Shown: piece by piece, positions 52,729-60,750 of the stretch
How positions within the stretch are numbered: the first letter of the stretch is position 1
Layout: the number at the start of each line of letters is the position of its first letter
DNA from: CALAGB01 sp963713965
GTDB lineage: Bacteria; Chloroflexota; Chloroflexia; Thermomicrobiales; Thermomicrobiaceae
Length of the DNA stretch: 64,000 bases
Assembly (NCBI GenBank): GCA_963713965.1
Contig: OY970217.1
Location: forward strand, 124,001-188,000
Direction: 5' to 3'
Made by a program: the position numbers and the translations under genes
Notes under the pieces: model-generated
The model's database searches: none
What the model saw: the letters and a program-made list of their open reading frames with translations, nothing else
Told to the model about the DNA's origin: nothing

Positions 52729-53409
52729 TCAGTTCCCCTTCGGTTGCCGCGATATCACGGTTCGTGCCGTTTCAACGACGCGGTCGGCGATTCTGGCAGC
52801 TTCTGTCTGGACTTCCGGGATCTGCGTGCGCAGCGTGTCCGCTTGCTCGTCGTCGACGTAGGCCAGGTTGGCATCCACCGTCAGGAGGGCCGCGTCGATG
52901 GCGCCGCGGGCCAGTGCGGCGGCCGCTCCCAGGTCGCTGATGGTGAAGCGAGAGGCGAACTCGAGTCCCTGCTCGACGTCGTGCATGAACGCCAATGCGT
53001 CTCTCGAGACGTCCAGCGGTGCCTGAGCTGCCTGTACGTACGCAGCCTGAAGCACCATGTGCGCGGCCTTCGGATTCGTCTCCTTGAGATCCCGCGCGGA
53101 GCGCTGGGTCTCGACCAACTGAGTGAACGCCGCCACGTCTCGGTCTGCTGCTTCTTCAAATGAGACGCGATGAGCGTGGATCGAGTCGAGGAGCGACTGG
53201 ATCTGCGGGCGGCTGCTCGCCAGCGACTTTCTGCGAGACGCCAGGGTGAGTACCAGCTCAGCTGAAGCCGCGGCCACGGCCAGCGTCAACCCTGCGGCGA
53301 CGCCGCCTCCTGAGTTGTGTGATGGATCGGCCACTTGGGCGATGAGCGTTCGGGCGGGTAGGTCGATGAGGAGGGTCTGTCTGTCCGATTTCACCGGATC
53401 GTCGGGCAC
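52729..53409 (-). CDS. fchA: Methenyl-THF cyclohydrolase/cyclodeaminase-family protein (Fch/FTCD_C)
   Basis: 226 residues, all-alpha FTCD_C fold. The N-terminus (LIAQVADPSHNSGGGVAAGLTLAVAAASAELVL) matches the family's FLDxLAS...PGGGSAAA...GAAL pattern. ADRDVAAFTQL keeps the conserved Asp of the active site, and DLGAAAALARGAIDAALLTVDANL follows. Family members are formimino-THF cyclodeaminases or, as in methylotrophs, methenyl-THF cyclohydrolases. Its place ahead of a FolD lacking the cyclohydrolase Lys favours the latter. GTG start after TTGGAGCC. First gene of the operon. Confidence 0.85.
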   Translation of the reverse strand: MPDDPVKSDRQTLLIDLPARTLIAQVADPSHNSGGGVAAGLTLAVAAASAELVLTLASRRKSLASSRPQIQSLLDSIHAHRVSFEEAADRDVAAFTQLVETQRSARDLKETNPKAAHMVLQAAYVQAAQAPLDVSRDALAFMHDVEQGLEFASRFTISDLGAAAALARGAIDAALLTVDANLAYVDDEQADTLRTQIPEVQTEAARIADRVVETARTVISRQPKGN

Positions 53410-53468
53410 AGTGGTGAGGCTCCAATTCCGCGATTTCCAGCGTTGCCATGCGGCAACTCAACCCAACG

Positions 53469-53477
53469 AGTATAGCA
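53469..53477 (-). promoter_or_regulatory. Extended -10 promoter of the fchA-folD-fhs operon
   Basis: On the minus strand, TGcTATACT, 60 bases before fchA. No -35 is needed for this type and none is seen. Confidence 0.6.
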
Positions 53478-53564
53478 CCGTTCTGCCGTTCCTCCGCACC
53501 ACCACACAGCGCTGACACTATTCAGATCATTTCCTGTCATCATACTGTCGCGTTGACACAGACG

Positions 53565-53582
53565 TGTGGATAACGTGGATAA
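53565..53582 (-). promoter_or_regulatory. Two abutting DnaA boxes
   Basis: On the minus strand, TTATCCACG (53574-53582) is directly followed by TTATCCACA (53565-53573). The second is the perfect E. coli-type R1/R4 box and the first differs by one base. They end 4 bases before the -35 of the next promoter. DnaA control of the XRE-dnaE unit is inferred. Confidence 0.7.
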
Positions 53583-53585
53583 CTC

Positions 53586-53621
53586 TTGACAGGTTGGCAC
53601 GCTGTACGTATACTGGTGCCA
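53586..53621 (+). promoter_or_regulatory. Consensus promoter with an embedded inverted repeat, upstream of the XRE gene
   Basis: TTGACA (53586-53591), 17 bases and TATACT (53609-53614). The inverted repeat TGGCAC (53595-53600) / GTGCCA (53616-53621) encloses the -10. It could be an operator, perhaps for autoregulation by the XRE protein. Confidence 0.8.
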
Positions 53622-53674
53622 CTGACGAAGAGTGTTCGTTCGCTAGTGGCGAACATCATGCTGTGGAGGCACCC

Positions 53675-54115
53675 ATGGAGGGTTCAGACGGGTTCACAGA
53701 TCTTGGGTTCGCGCAACTTCTCAAGCAGTATCGAGAGGGCGCGCGGATTTCGCAGAGCCGACTTGCGGAGTCATCTGGATTCGATCATAGTTACGTGAGT
53801 CGACTTGAGAGTGGTCACCGCATGCCAACGCGTGACGCGGTGGTAAAGTTCGCCGATGCCTTGGGATTGGTTGCCGCCGAGCGGGACAATCTGCTGGCGT
53901 CGGCCGGGTTCATGCCGCAACGGGTCGAGAGCCTGCTTGCTGAGGAGCCGATTCTGACAGAGGTGTTCCGCCTGCTTCAGAGTCGGGACGTTCCAGAAGC
54001 GGTGCGCCACGACGTGCGCCAAATGCTGCAGTTGGTCGTTCGACAGGCGCGCTTGGCCGCTCAGGGGTGGCCGACCGGTCCAGGTACAACTCCGGATTCC
54101 ATCGCGGCGGACTGA
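53675..54115 (+). CDS. XRE-family helix-turn-helix transcriptional regulator
   Basis: 146 residues. Residues 10-70 are a Cro/CI-type DNA-binding domain: FAQLLKQYREGARISQSRLAESSGFDHSYVSRLESGHRMPTRDAVVKFADALGL. The remaining part is helical (EEPILTEVFRLLQSRDVPEAVRHDVRQMLQLVVRQA) and may dimerise or bind a ligand. The ATG at 53675 follows GGAGG; a longer in-frame start would run through the promoter. Lies 174 bases before dnaE on the same strand, behind a consensus promoter, paired DnaA boxes and a palindromic operator candidate. Confidence 0.9.
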   Translation: MEGSDGFTDLGFAQLLKQYREGARISQSRLAESSGFDHSYVSRLESGHRMPTRDAVVKFADALGLVAAERDNLLASAGFMPQRVESLLAEEPILTEVFRLLQSRDVPEAVRHDVRQMLQLVVRQARLAAQGWPTGPGTTPDSIAAD

Positions 54116-54190
54116 CTAGCGATTGATGAGAAGACGTTGGCGTCCCTTAAGAAAGAAGGTGCTAGACGTTGACCTCAGGCGACACGTCGG

Positions 54191-54205
54191 CTACTTATTA
54201 AGTAG
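54191..54205. promoter_or_regulatory. Palindrome upstream of dnaE
   Basis: CTACTTA-T-TAAGTAG, a perfect 7-bp inverted repeat, 85 bases before dnaE. The AT-rich core is unlike its surroundings, so it is an operator candidate. TTGACC at 54169-54174 lies upstream without a good -10. Confidence 0.4.
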
Positions 54206-54289
54206 GCACTGTACGGACAGAGACGCGCGTTCTTCAGTGCGGACGTTTTCGAGATCTTGTTCCGGGATACATGGGAGGAGTGGCGTGCC

Positions 54290-57200
54290 GTGCGTCAATT
54301 CGCGCACTTGCACCTTCACACCGAATTTTCGCTGCTCGACGGCATGGGGCGTATCGATGACTACATGACGCGAGCTCGCGAATACGGGATGAAGCATCTG
54401 GCCATCACTGATCATGGCGTGATGTACGGTGTCGTCGATTGGTTCAAAGCGGCCAAGGCGAACGAGCTCCACCCGATTCTCGGTATTGAAGCCTATCTCG
54501 CGCCCAACGTCATCTCACAACGGGACAAGAGCTCATATCACCTGCTGTTGCTTGCGGAAAATGAGCGTGGATACAACAACCTGCTGAAGCTCGCCAGCCG
54601 TGCCAGCCTGGATGGCTTCTATTACAAACCGCGGGTTGACCTGGACATGCTCAACGAGCTGCGAGATGGTGTGATCGCCACCTCGGCTTGCCTCGGCGGT
54701 CCCGTCGCCAACAACTTCCTGAACGGCAAAGATGAAGAAGCCGTACGCATGGCGACCGCGCTGCGCGACATGTTTGGCCGCAAGCACTTCTATATCGAAA
54801 TCCAGGATCACGGCATCGATGGCCAGCGCCAGACCAATCCGCAGCTGATCGAACTGGCTCGTAAGCTGGAGCTCCCGCTGGTCGCCACCAACGACGTCCA
54901 CTACGTCAACCGAGAGGACGCCGGGGCACAGGAACTCCTCGTCTGTGTCCAGACCAACACGACGCTGGATGATCCCAAACGTCTGAGGATGGAATCCGAT
55001 CAGCTCTATTTCAAGAGCCCGGACGAGATGTGGCGCATCTTCGGGGACATTCCCGAGGCACTCGAAAACACGACTGCGATCGCGGAGCGCTGCAACGTCG
55101 ATATGGAGTTCGGACGTCTCCATTTGCCCGACCCAGGGATTCCGGACGGCGTCACTGCTCATGAACACCTGGTCAATCTTTGCTGGACCGGGGTCAGGCA
55201 GCGATACAGCGAGCTCACCGAAGAAGTACGTGGTCGTCTTGAATATGAGCTCCACGTTATCGAGAAGACCGGCTTTTCCAGCTATATGCTGATCGTGCGG
55301 GACTTCGCGGACTTTGCGCGAGAGAGCCGTATCCCATTTGGTGTGCGCGGTAGCGCCGCGGCCAGCATCGTTCTTTATTGCCTGGGAATCACCGACATCG
55401 ATCCACTGGCCAACCGCCTGGTCTTCGAGCGCTTCCTCAATCTCGAGCGCCGCGAGATGCCGGACATCGATATGGACTTCGCTGACAACCGCCGCGGTGA
55501 GGTGATCGACTACGTCGCCAAGAAGTATGGTCATGACCGCGTGGCCCAGATCATTACCTTCGGCACCATGGGTGCAAAGGGATCCCTGCGTGACGTCGGT
55601 CGAGCCATGGGCTGGGCATATGGCGATGTCGACAGGATCGCGCGGCTGATCCCGCAGTCGCTCAATATGACGATCGATCGTGCGCTAACCGAGAGCAATG
55701 AGCTGCGCACACTGTACGACCAGGATGATCGTTCACGCGGGCTGATTGATAGCGCCAAACAGCTGGAAGGTATCTCGCGCCATGCTGGAACGCATGCGGC
55801 GGGAGTCGTGATCTCGGCCGATCCGCTTGTCGATCATCTCCCGTTGCAGCGCCCGGCGCGTCAGGAAGAGGGCGCTCTCCCGACTACCCAGTTCACTATG
55901 GAGACGGTCGCCGAGATCGGTCTGCTCAAGATGGACTTTCTCGGCCTCGCCAATCTGACAATCCTCGGTGAAGCGGTCGAGATCATTCGCGAGCGCCATG
56001 GGATCGAGATCGATCCGAAGCGGTTGCCCGAAGACGACGCCAAGACCTTCGAGATGCTCTCAAATGGCGAGACATTCGGTGTCTTCCAGCTGGAGAGCGC
56101 AGGCATGCGCAGGTATATTCGCGAGTTGCGCCCCGGCTCGATCGCGGAGCTCGCCGCTATGGTCGCGCTCTATCGACCCGGACCGATGCAACACATTCCG
56201 ACCTACTGCCGAGCCAAGCACGGCGAGGAGCCGATCCGCTACCCGCATTCAGATCTGGCCTCGATTCTGGACGAAACCTACGGCGTCATCGTCTATCAGG
56301 ACCAGGTGTTGCTCATTGCCCAAAAGTTCGCGGGCTACACACTGGGCGAAGCGGACGTGATGCGCAAGGCCATGGGCAAGAAGATTCCCGAGAAGATGGC
56401 GGCGGAAAGGGAACAGTTCCTTACCGGTGCTGAGTCCAAGGGATACAGTAAAGAGGACGCCGAGACTATCTTCAATTTGATCGAGCCGTTCGCGGGCTAC
56501 GCCTTCAATAAGGCGCACGCCACCTGCTACGGATTGATCTCCTATCAAACGGCCTATCTCAAAGCCAATTACGCGCCCGAGTACATGACCGCCGTCTTCC
56601 GGCTGGCATCCAGTCATCCTTCCGGCACCGCGAGTCGCGTAGCGGCCGCTGCCTCCGAATGTGCCAAGCTGGGCATTCAAGTCTTGCCGCCAGACATCAA
56701 CTGCAGCCACGTCGACTTCATCGTCGAGGATCAAGAGGGCGGAAAGTCAGGAATCCGGTTCGGCCTGTCGACAGTCAAGAACGTCGGCGAGGGAGCAGTT
56801 CAGTCGATCATCGAGGCGCGAGACTCACTGCCGAGCAAGAGCTTCGCGAATTTCGAAGAGTTTTGCGACACGGTCGATTGGTCGCTGGTGAACCGGCGGG
56901 TCGCCGAGAGCCTGATCAAGTGTGGAGCGCTCGATTGCCTTGGCAACCGAGGGGCGCTACTCGAAGCGCTTGAGCCGGCCATCAACGCGGCACAGTCACG
57001 TCAGAAAGCGGCTAAACGCGGACAGGTCGATATGTTCTCGTCGCTGCAGGTGGAAAGCCCCGCGATTGCCATGCCTGCGTTGGCGGACGTCAGCTTGCCG
57101 CCTAAGACGCTGCTGACCTGGGAGAAGGAGCTGCTCGGCTTCTACCTGAGCTCTCACCCACTGAACGACCTGATGCGCATGATCCGGGACGGCGGGTTCG

Positions 57201-57784
57201 TGCAGTTGGCCGAGATCGATGAGGAGACGGTTGGAGAGCAGATCGACTGTATCGTGCTGATCTCAGGCGTGCGACGCATCACGACCAAGAAGAACCGACA
57301 GATGGCCATTTGTGAACTTGAAGATCAGTCGGGTTCCATCGAGGCGGTGCTCTTCCCCGATGTGTTCGAGGCGTCGTCAGACCTGATCGCCGAGGACTCG
57401 GTGGTCCGAGTCACGGCGCGCGTCGACAATCGCAACGATCGGGTGCAGCTTATCGCGACTAGCGTTGCGCGCATGTCGACGGAGAAACCGGTGCCGGTGC
57501 GTGTGAGAGAGATCCATCTGCACCTGCTGGCGTCTCCCGATCTTGATCGGGATATCCAGACGATGCACCGCATGCGCGAGCTCTTTGATGAGTTCCCCGG
57601 CGACGATCGCGTGATCTTGCACGTGAGTGCTGGCGGTATGAAAGCAGATCTAACCGCGGGCTTCGGTGTCGACTGGTGTGAGGACGTCTCTGCGGCCTTG
57701 GCAGACCTAATTGGCCCTGAGGCAATAGACATCAGTGAGCACGAGGAATTTCGCCAGCCATCGGAGCAGCGTCTAACGGCTTAA
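54290..57784 (+). CDS. dnaE: DNA polymerase III alpha subunit
   Basis: 1164 residues, full DnaE1 length. Replicative polymerase. The PHP domain opens the protein (HLHLHTEFSLLDGMGRI, AITDHGVMYG), followed by the palm with catalytic PDIDMDF (Asp392, Asp394) and GVRGSAAASIV. The fingers contain FQLESAGMRRYIRELRPGSI and VYQDQVLLIAQK. Tandem HhH and OB domains end it, with LLTWEKELLGFYLSSHPL as a clamp-proximal landmark. No intein. GTG at 54290 follows GGGAGGAG by 9 bases; an upstream ATG in frame lacks a site. Its 3' end overlaps the convergent polX by 12 bases. Confidence 0.97.
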   Translation: MRQFAHLHLHTEFSLLDGMGRIDDYMTRAREYGMKHLAITDHGVMYGVVDWFKAAKANELHPILGIEAYLAPNVISQRDKSSYHLLLLAENERGYNNLLKLASRASLDGFYYKPRVDLDMLNELRDGVIATSACLGGPVANNFLNGKDEEAVRMATALRDMFGRKHFYIEIQDHGIDGQRQTNPQLIELARKLELPLVATNDVHYVNREDAGAQELLVCVQTNTTLDDPKRLRMESDQLYFKSPDEMWRIFGDIPEALENTTAIAERCNVDMEFGRLHLPDPGIPDGVTAHEHLVNLCWTGVRQRYSELTEEVRGRLEYELHVIEKTGFSSYMLIVRDFADFARESRIPFGVRGSAAASIVLYCLGITDIDPLANRLVFERFLNLERREMPDIDMDFADNRRGEVIDYVAKKYGHDRVAQIITFGTMGAKGSLRDVGRAMGWAYGDVDRIARLIPQSLNMTIDRALTESNELRTLYDQDDRSRGLIDSAKQLEGISRHAGTHAAGVVISADPLVDHLPLQRPARQEEGALPTTQFTMETVAEIGLLKMDFLGLANLTILGEAVEIIRERHGIEIDPKRLPEDDAKTFEMLSNGETFGVFQLESAGMRRYIRELRPGSIAELAAMVALYRPGPMQHIPTYCRAKHGEEPIRYPHSDLASILDETYGVIVYQDQVLLIAQKFAGYTLGEADVMRKAMGKKIPEKMAAEREQFLTGAESKGYSKEDAETIFNLIEPFAGYAFNKAHATCYGLISYQTAYLKANYAPEYMTAVFRLASSHPSGTASRVAAAASECAKLGIQVLPPDINCSHVDFIVEDQEGGKSGIRFGLSTVKNVGEGAVQSIIEARDSLPSKSFANFEEFCDTVDWSLVNRRVAESLIKCGALDCLGNRGALLEALEPAINAAQSRQKAAKRGQVDMFSSLQVESPAIAMPALADVSLPPKTLLTWEKELLGFYLSSHPLNDLMRMIRDGGFVQLAEIDEETVGEQIDCIVLISGVRRITTKKNRQMAICELEDQSGSIEAVLFPDVFEASSDLIAEDSVVRVTARVDNRNDRVQLIATSVARMSTEKPVPVRVREIHLHLLASPDLDRDIQTMHRMRELFDEFPGDDRVILHVSAGGMKADLTAGFGVDWCEDVSAALADLIGPEAIDISEHEEFRQPSEQRLTA

Positions 57785-59431
57785 CCACGCCAGAAGCTGG
57801 TTCAGTGGACGCGTGTTGATCACGTCCGACGGACCAATGCCTGCTCTGCGCGCCAGACCAATCCCATAGCGCATCAAATGCAATGAGCTGACGTCGTGGG
57901 CATCGGTGTCGATGGAGATCGTCACGCCCGCGATGCGAGCCTCCCGTGCAACCTCGTCGCTCATATCGAGGCGTGCCGGATTGGCGTTGATCTCGATCGC
58001 CGTGCCCGTCTCACGCGCGACTTTGAAGACCGTCTCCCAGTGATACGTGCCGCCGGGTCGACGCTCAATAATGCGGCCGGTTGGGTGCGCGATGATGTCG
58101 ACGTGAGGATTGCGGATCACCTTCACGATGCGCTCGGTCAGCTCGTCTATGCCGCGGCTGAGCGCGGAATGAAGTGAAGCGACGACCAGATCGAGCTCCG
58201 CTAGGACGTCGTCGGGAAAGTCGAGCGACCCGTCCGGATGCACTTCGACCTCGCTGGCTCGCAGCAGCCGAACCTCCGGCACCAGTTCATTGACCCGCTC
58301 GATTTCTCTGCGTTGCTCTCGGAGTCGGTCGGCATTGAGGCCACGAGCTATGGCTAGTCCACCCGAGTGGTCGGCGATGCTCAGGTACTCGTAACCCAGC
58401 GCGCGCGCTTCGCTCGCCATTTCCAGGATCGTGCCGTGACCGTCGCTCCAGTTCGAATGAAGGTGCAGGTCGCCCCTTAAATCGGACAGCGTTATGAGCT
58501 CAGGGAGGCGATGCTCGCGAGCAAGCTCGATCATGGCGGGATCTTCACGAAGCTCGGGCGGAACAACGTCCAGCCCCATGTTCGTGAAGAGATCCGCGTC
58601 CGATGCAGCCGTGGGCAGCTCGCCGTTCGCGTCCGCCGACAAGGCTTCTACGAAGGCGCGAGATCCTGTCCAGCGAACGAGCTCAGTACCAAATCGTTCG
58701 GGAGCCGTTGACTGGATGCGGATCCGAACTCCGCAATCATGGTCGCCGGTGACCAGACCTCTGTGAGCCTTCTGGATGTCGGACGCGAATTTTTCGGCCA
58801 CGCCAGCTATGGCGTCCGCATCCTCGCTGGCGACGACCAGATCGATGTTCCCGACGGTTTCACACATGCGACGAGTACTGCCCGCGACGGCCGCATCGCA
58901 GCCAAGCGCAGTGACCAACGTGCGCGCGGCAGCCTCCGCCGCGGGCAATGCTGTTCCGATAGAGAGACGCCCGGTGCGGCGGTTCAAGAACGCGATGCCC
59001 TTGATGATGCGCTCTTCTTGTCGCGCGCCAAAGCCCTTGACAGCGCGGATGTCGCCGCGTTGCGCGGCCGCGTCCAGTTGCATGAGGTCTGTGATGCCGA
59101 GCTCGCGATAGAAACGGGCCACGGTTTTGGGCCCAACTCCGGGTATGTCCAGCATGGTGAGGAGGGTCGAGGGAACGACATCGAGGACGTCATCCATGGC
59201 AGCGAATTGACCCGTCTCCACCATCTCGGTGAGCGCGGCGGCGATGCCGGGGCCAATGCCTTGAACGTCTGTAAGAGTACCCTCGGCAACCAGTTCGGAA
59301 ACGGGCCGATCGAAGTCTTCGACCAGGTCGCCCGCGCGACGGAAGGCGCTGACGCGAAATGAGTTCTCACCTTTGATCTCGATAAGATTAGCGAAGGTTT
59401 TAAGTCGCTCGGCGAGCTCCGCGTTATTCAT
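57773..59431 (-). CDS. PolX-type protein with degraded polymerase site and intact PHP domain
   Basis: 552 residues in the bacterial PolX layout: HhH domain (1-140, with two GxG hairpins such as IPGVGPKTVARF), Pol X palm (150-300) and C-terminal PHP phosphoesterase (320-550). The palm motif GSTRRMCETVGNIDLVV has Asn195 where the first catalytic Asp is expected and Asp197 for the second. The third Asp position reads Arg238 (CGVRIRI). The PHP part keeps DLHLHSNWSDG, ADHSGG, VASLHSAL, AHPTGR and DTDAHD. Nuclease without polymerase activity is inferred. The ATG at 59431 follows GGAGG. Confidence 0.88.
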   Translation of the reverse strand: MNNAELAERLKTFANLIEIKGENSFRVSAFRRAGDLVEDFDRPVSELVAEGTLTDVQGIGPGIAAALTEMVETGQFAAMDDVLDVVPSTLLTMLDIPGVGPKTVARFYRELGITDLMQLDAAAQRGDIRAVKGFGARQEERIIKGIAFLNRRTGRLSIGTALPAAEAAARTLVTALGCDAAVAGSTRRMCETVGNIDLVVASEDADAIAGVAEKFASDIQKAHRGLVTGDHDCGVRIRIQSTAPERFGTELVRWTGSRAFVEALSADANGELPTAASDADLFTNMGLDVVPPELREDPAMIELAREHRLPELITLSDLRGDLHLHSNWSDGHGTILEMASEARALGYEYLSIADHSGGLAIARGLNADRLREQRREIERVNELVPEVRLLRASEVEVHPDGSLDFPDDVLAELDLVVASLHSALSRGIDELTERIVKVIRNPHVDIIAHPTGRIIERRPGGTYHWETVFKVARETGTAIEINANPARLDMSDEVAREARIAGVTISIDTDAHDVSSLHLMRYGIGLARRAGIGPSDVINTRPLNQLLAWLSR

Positions 59432-59529
59432 CGTCAACGGTCCTCCGGACGATCATCGCTTCCACGCGAACCTAATCCGCACCGGTCTACCGTCACGCGT
59501 GGTCATCCGACACGGAGTAGCGAACAAGA

Positions 59530-60630
59530 TCAGGCTGGTTGCGGGCCGATCAATGGCTCGTCGTCCCGTACCGCGAGAGATGCCACGGCCTGGCCTCGAT
59601 ATTTCGCGATTCCGTTGCTCCAGCCGATGAGCCAGCCGTCCGCCTTGGCCACGACCTCTCCGCCGTCGATCGGCCGACCGTAAACGTCGACAATACGCGC
59701 CAGGAGGTCCCCTTCGCCAAACGGTTGACCTGGCCGAACGACCGCTTGCAGAATCCCGGAGATTGGCGCTCGTGCCGAGTCGTCCCGGCGCACGGGAAAA
59801 CCGAGATCTATTACCGGTACATCGGAGATCGGCTCGGCCTCACCGTCCAACATGCCGTAACCGCGCAATACATTCAGGATGCCGTTCGCTCCCGCACTGA
59901 CGGCGGCCGGATCGATGGCCATGCCCATGCCGAGTTCGAGCGTGAGCGAGGGAATTCCCGCTGTGTTAACCATGCTGCCTGCCACGGAGCGGTGCAGCGC
60001 TAGGTCGACATATTTGGCGGAAGGCGATTCGTTGACCAACGAAAGTCCAAACGTGCGAGCGAGCCAGTCCAGGCGGTCGGCGAGCTCATTGGCTTTGGAG
60101 AGAGCGTCCGCCCCGGCATCCGGAGCGTGAAGCACACGGTCCCGGATGGTGAAAGGGATCGAGTCGATTGACGCGTTGTGCAAATCGAGAAGACAGTCTG
60201 GCGACGTCGACACGACGGCGTCGAAAATCTGCTGGGCCACCTGCTGATAGACGGCGGGCGGGATGCCAGTCGTGTCGCTCTTCTTGAATCCCGGCCAGAC
60301 GCGATTCGGATCCTTCGCCTCGTAGTAGGGATAGCGTTGCATGACCTGCAGACCGGCTGGATTGATGGTTGGAAGGATGATGAGCGTGCCCCGAAGACGT
60401 CGTGGCAGGTCATCAGTCAGCACCTTGTGGACGCTGGCGACGCCTGTCAGTTCGCCACCGTGGATGTTGGCGGTGACCCACACGGTTGGGCCGTCGTCCA
60501 GCCCCTGGGCAATGACGACTGGAATCTCCTCGTGTCCTCCAGTCGGAAGGTCGAGGACCCGCATTGATCCGTATGAGTAGTCGCCCCGTCGACTTACCGC
60601 CGAGCCGACCTCGATTTCGTTCTTTGGCAT
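59530..60630 (-). CDS. Succinylglutamate desuccinylase/aspartoacylase-family deacylase
   Basis: 366 residues, zinc carboxypeptidase-like M14 subfamily. The zinc ligands are His and Glu in ANIHGGELTGV and His in LLDLHNASIDS. The catalytic Glu is probably in LTLELGMG. LPTINPAGLQVMQRYPYYEAKDPNRVWPG resembles the substrate loop of the family. The C-terminal 90 residues (ISGILQAVVRPGQPFGEGDLLARIVD) form a barrel-sandwich/lipoyl-like tail common in these deacylases. The substrate is unknown; N-acyl amino acids are the family norm. The ATG follows GGGGAG. Separated by 120 bases from the Mur-ligase-like gene upstream. Confidence 0.87.
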   Translation of the reverse strand: MPKNEIEVGSAVSRRGDYSYGSMRVLDLPTGGHEEIPVVIAQGLDDGPTVWVTANIHGGELTGVASVHKVLTDDLPRRLRGTLIILPTINPAGLQVMQRYPYYEAKDPNRVWPGFKKSDTTGIPPAVYQQVAQQIFDAVVSTSPDCLLDLHNASIDSIPFTIRDRVLHAPDAGADALSKANELADRLDWLARTFGLSLVNESPSAKYVDLALHRSVAGSMVNTAGIPSLTLELGMGMAIDPAAVSAGANGILNVLRGYGMLDGEAEPISDVPVIDLGFPVRRDDSARAPISGILQAVVRPGQPFGEGDLLARIVDVYGRPIDGGEVVAKADGWLIGWSNGIAKYRGQAVASLAVRDDEPLIGPQPA

Positions 60631-60750
60631 TTGATGCTCCCCACGGATTCTCTGTCAGTCAACGCGCGAGCCTCGTTTGGTCACGACCGAACAATAGCGG
60701 ACGCGCACGTCCGTCTATGATACGGCCAGCCGATGAATTGGTCGTGAATG

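Noticed and set aside
54533..55534. 333-residue minus-strand open frame
   Set aside because: A mirror of dnaE codons with no recognisable protein features.
54290..57784. Intein in dnaE
   Set aside because: Length and motif spacing are normal for DnaE, with no insertion.
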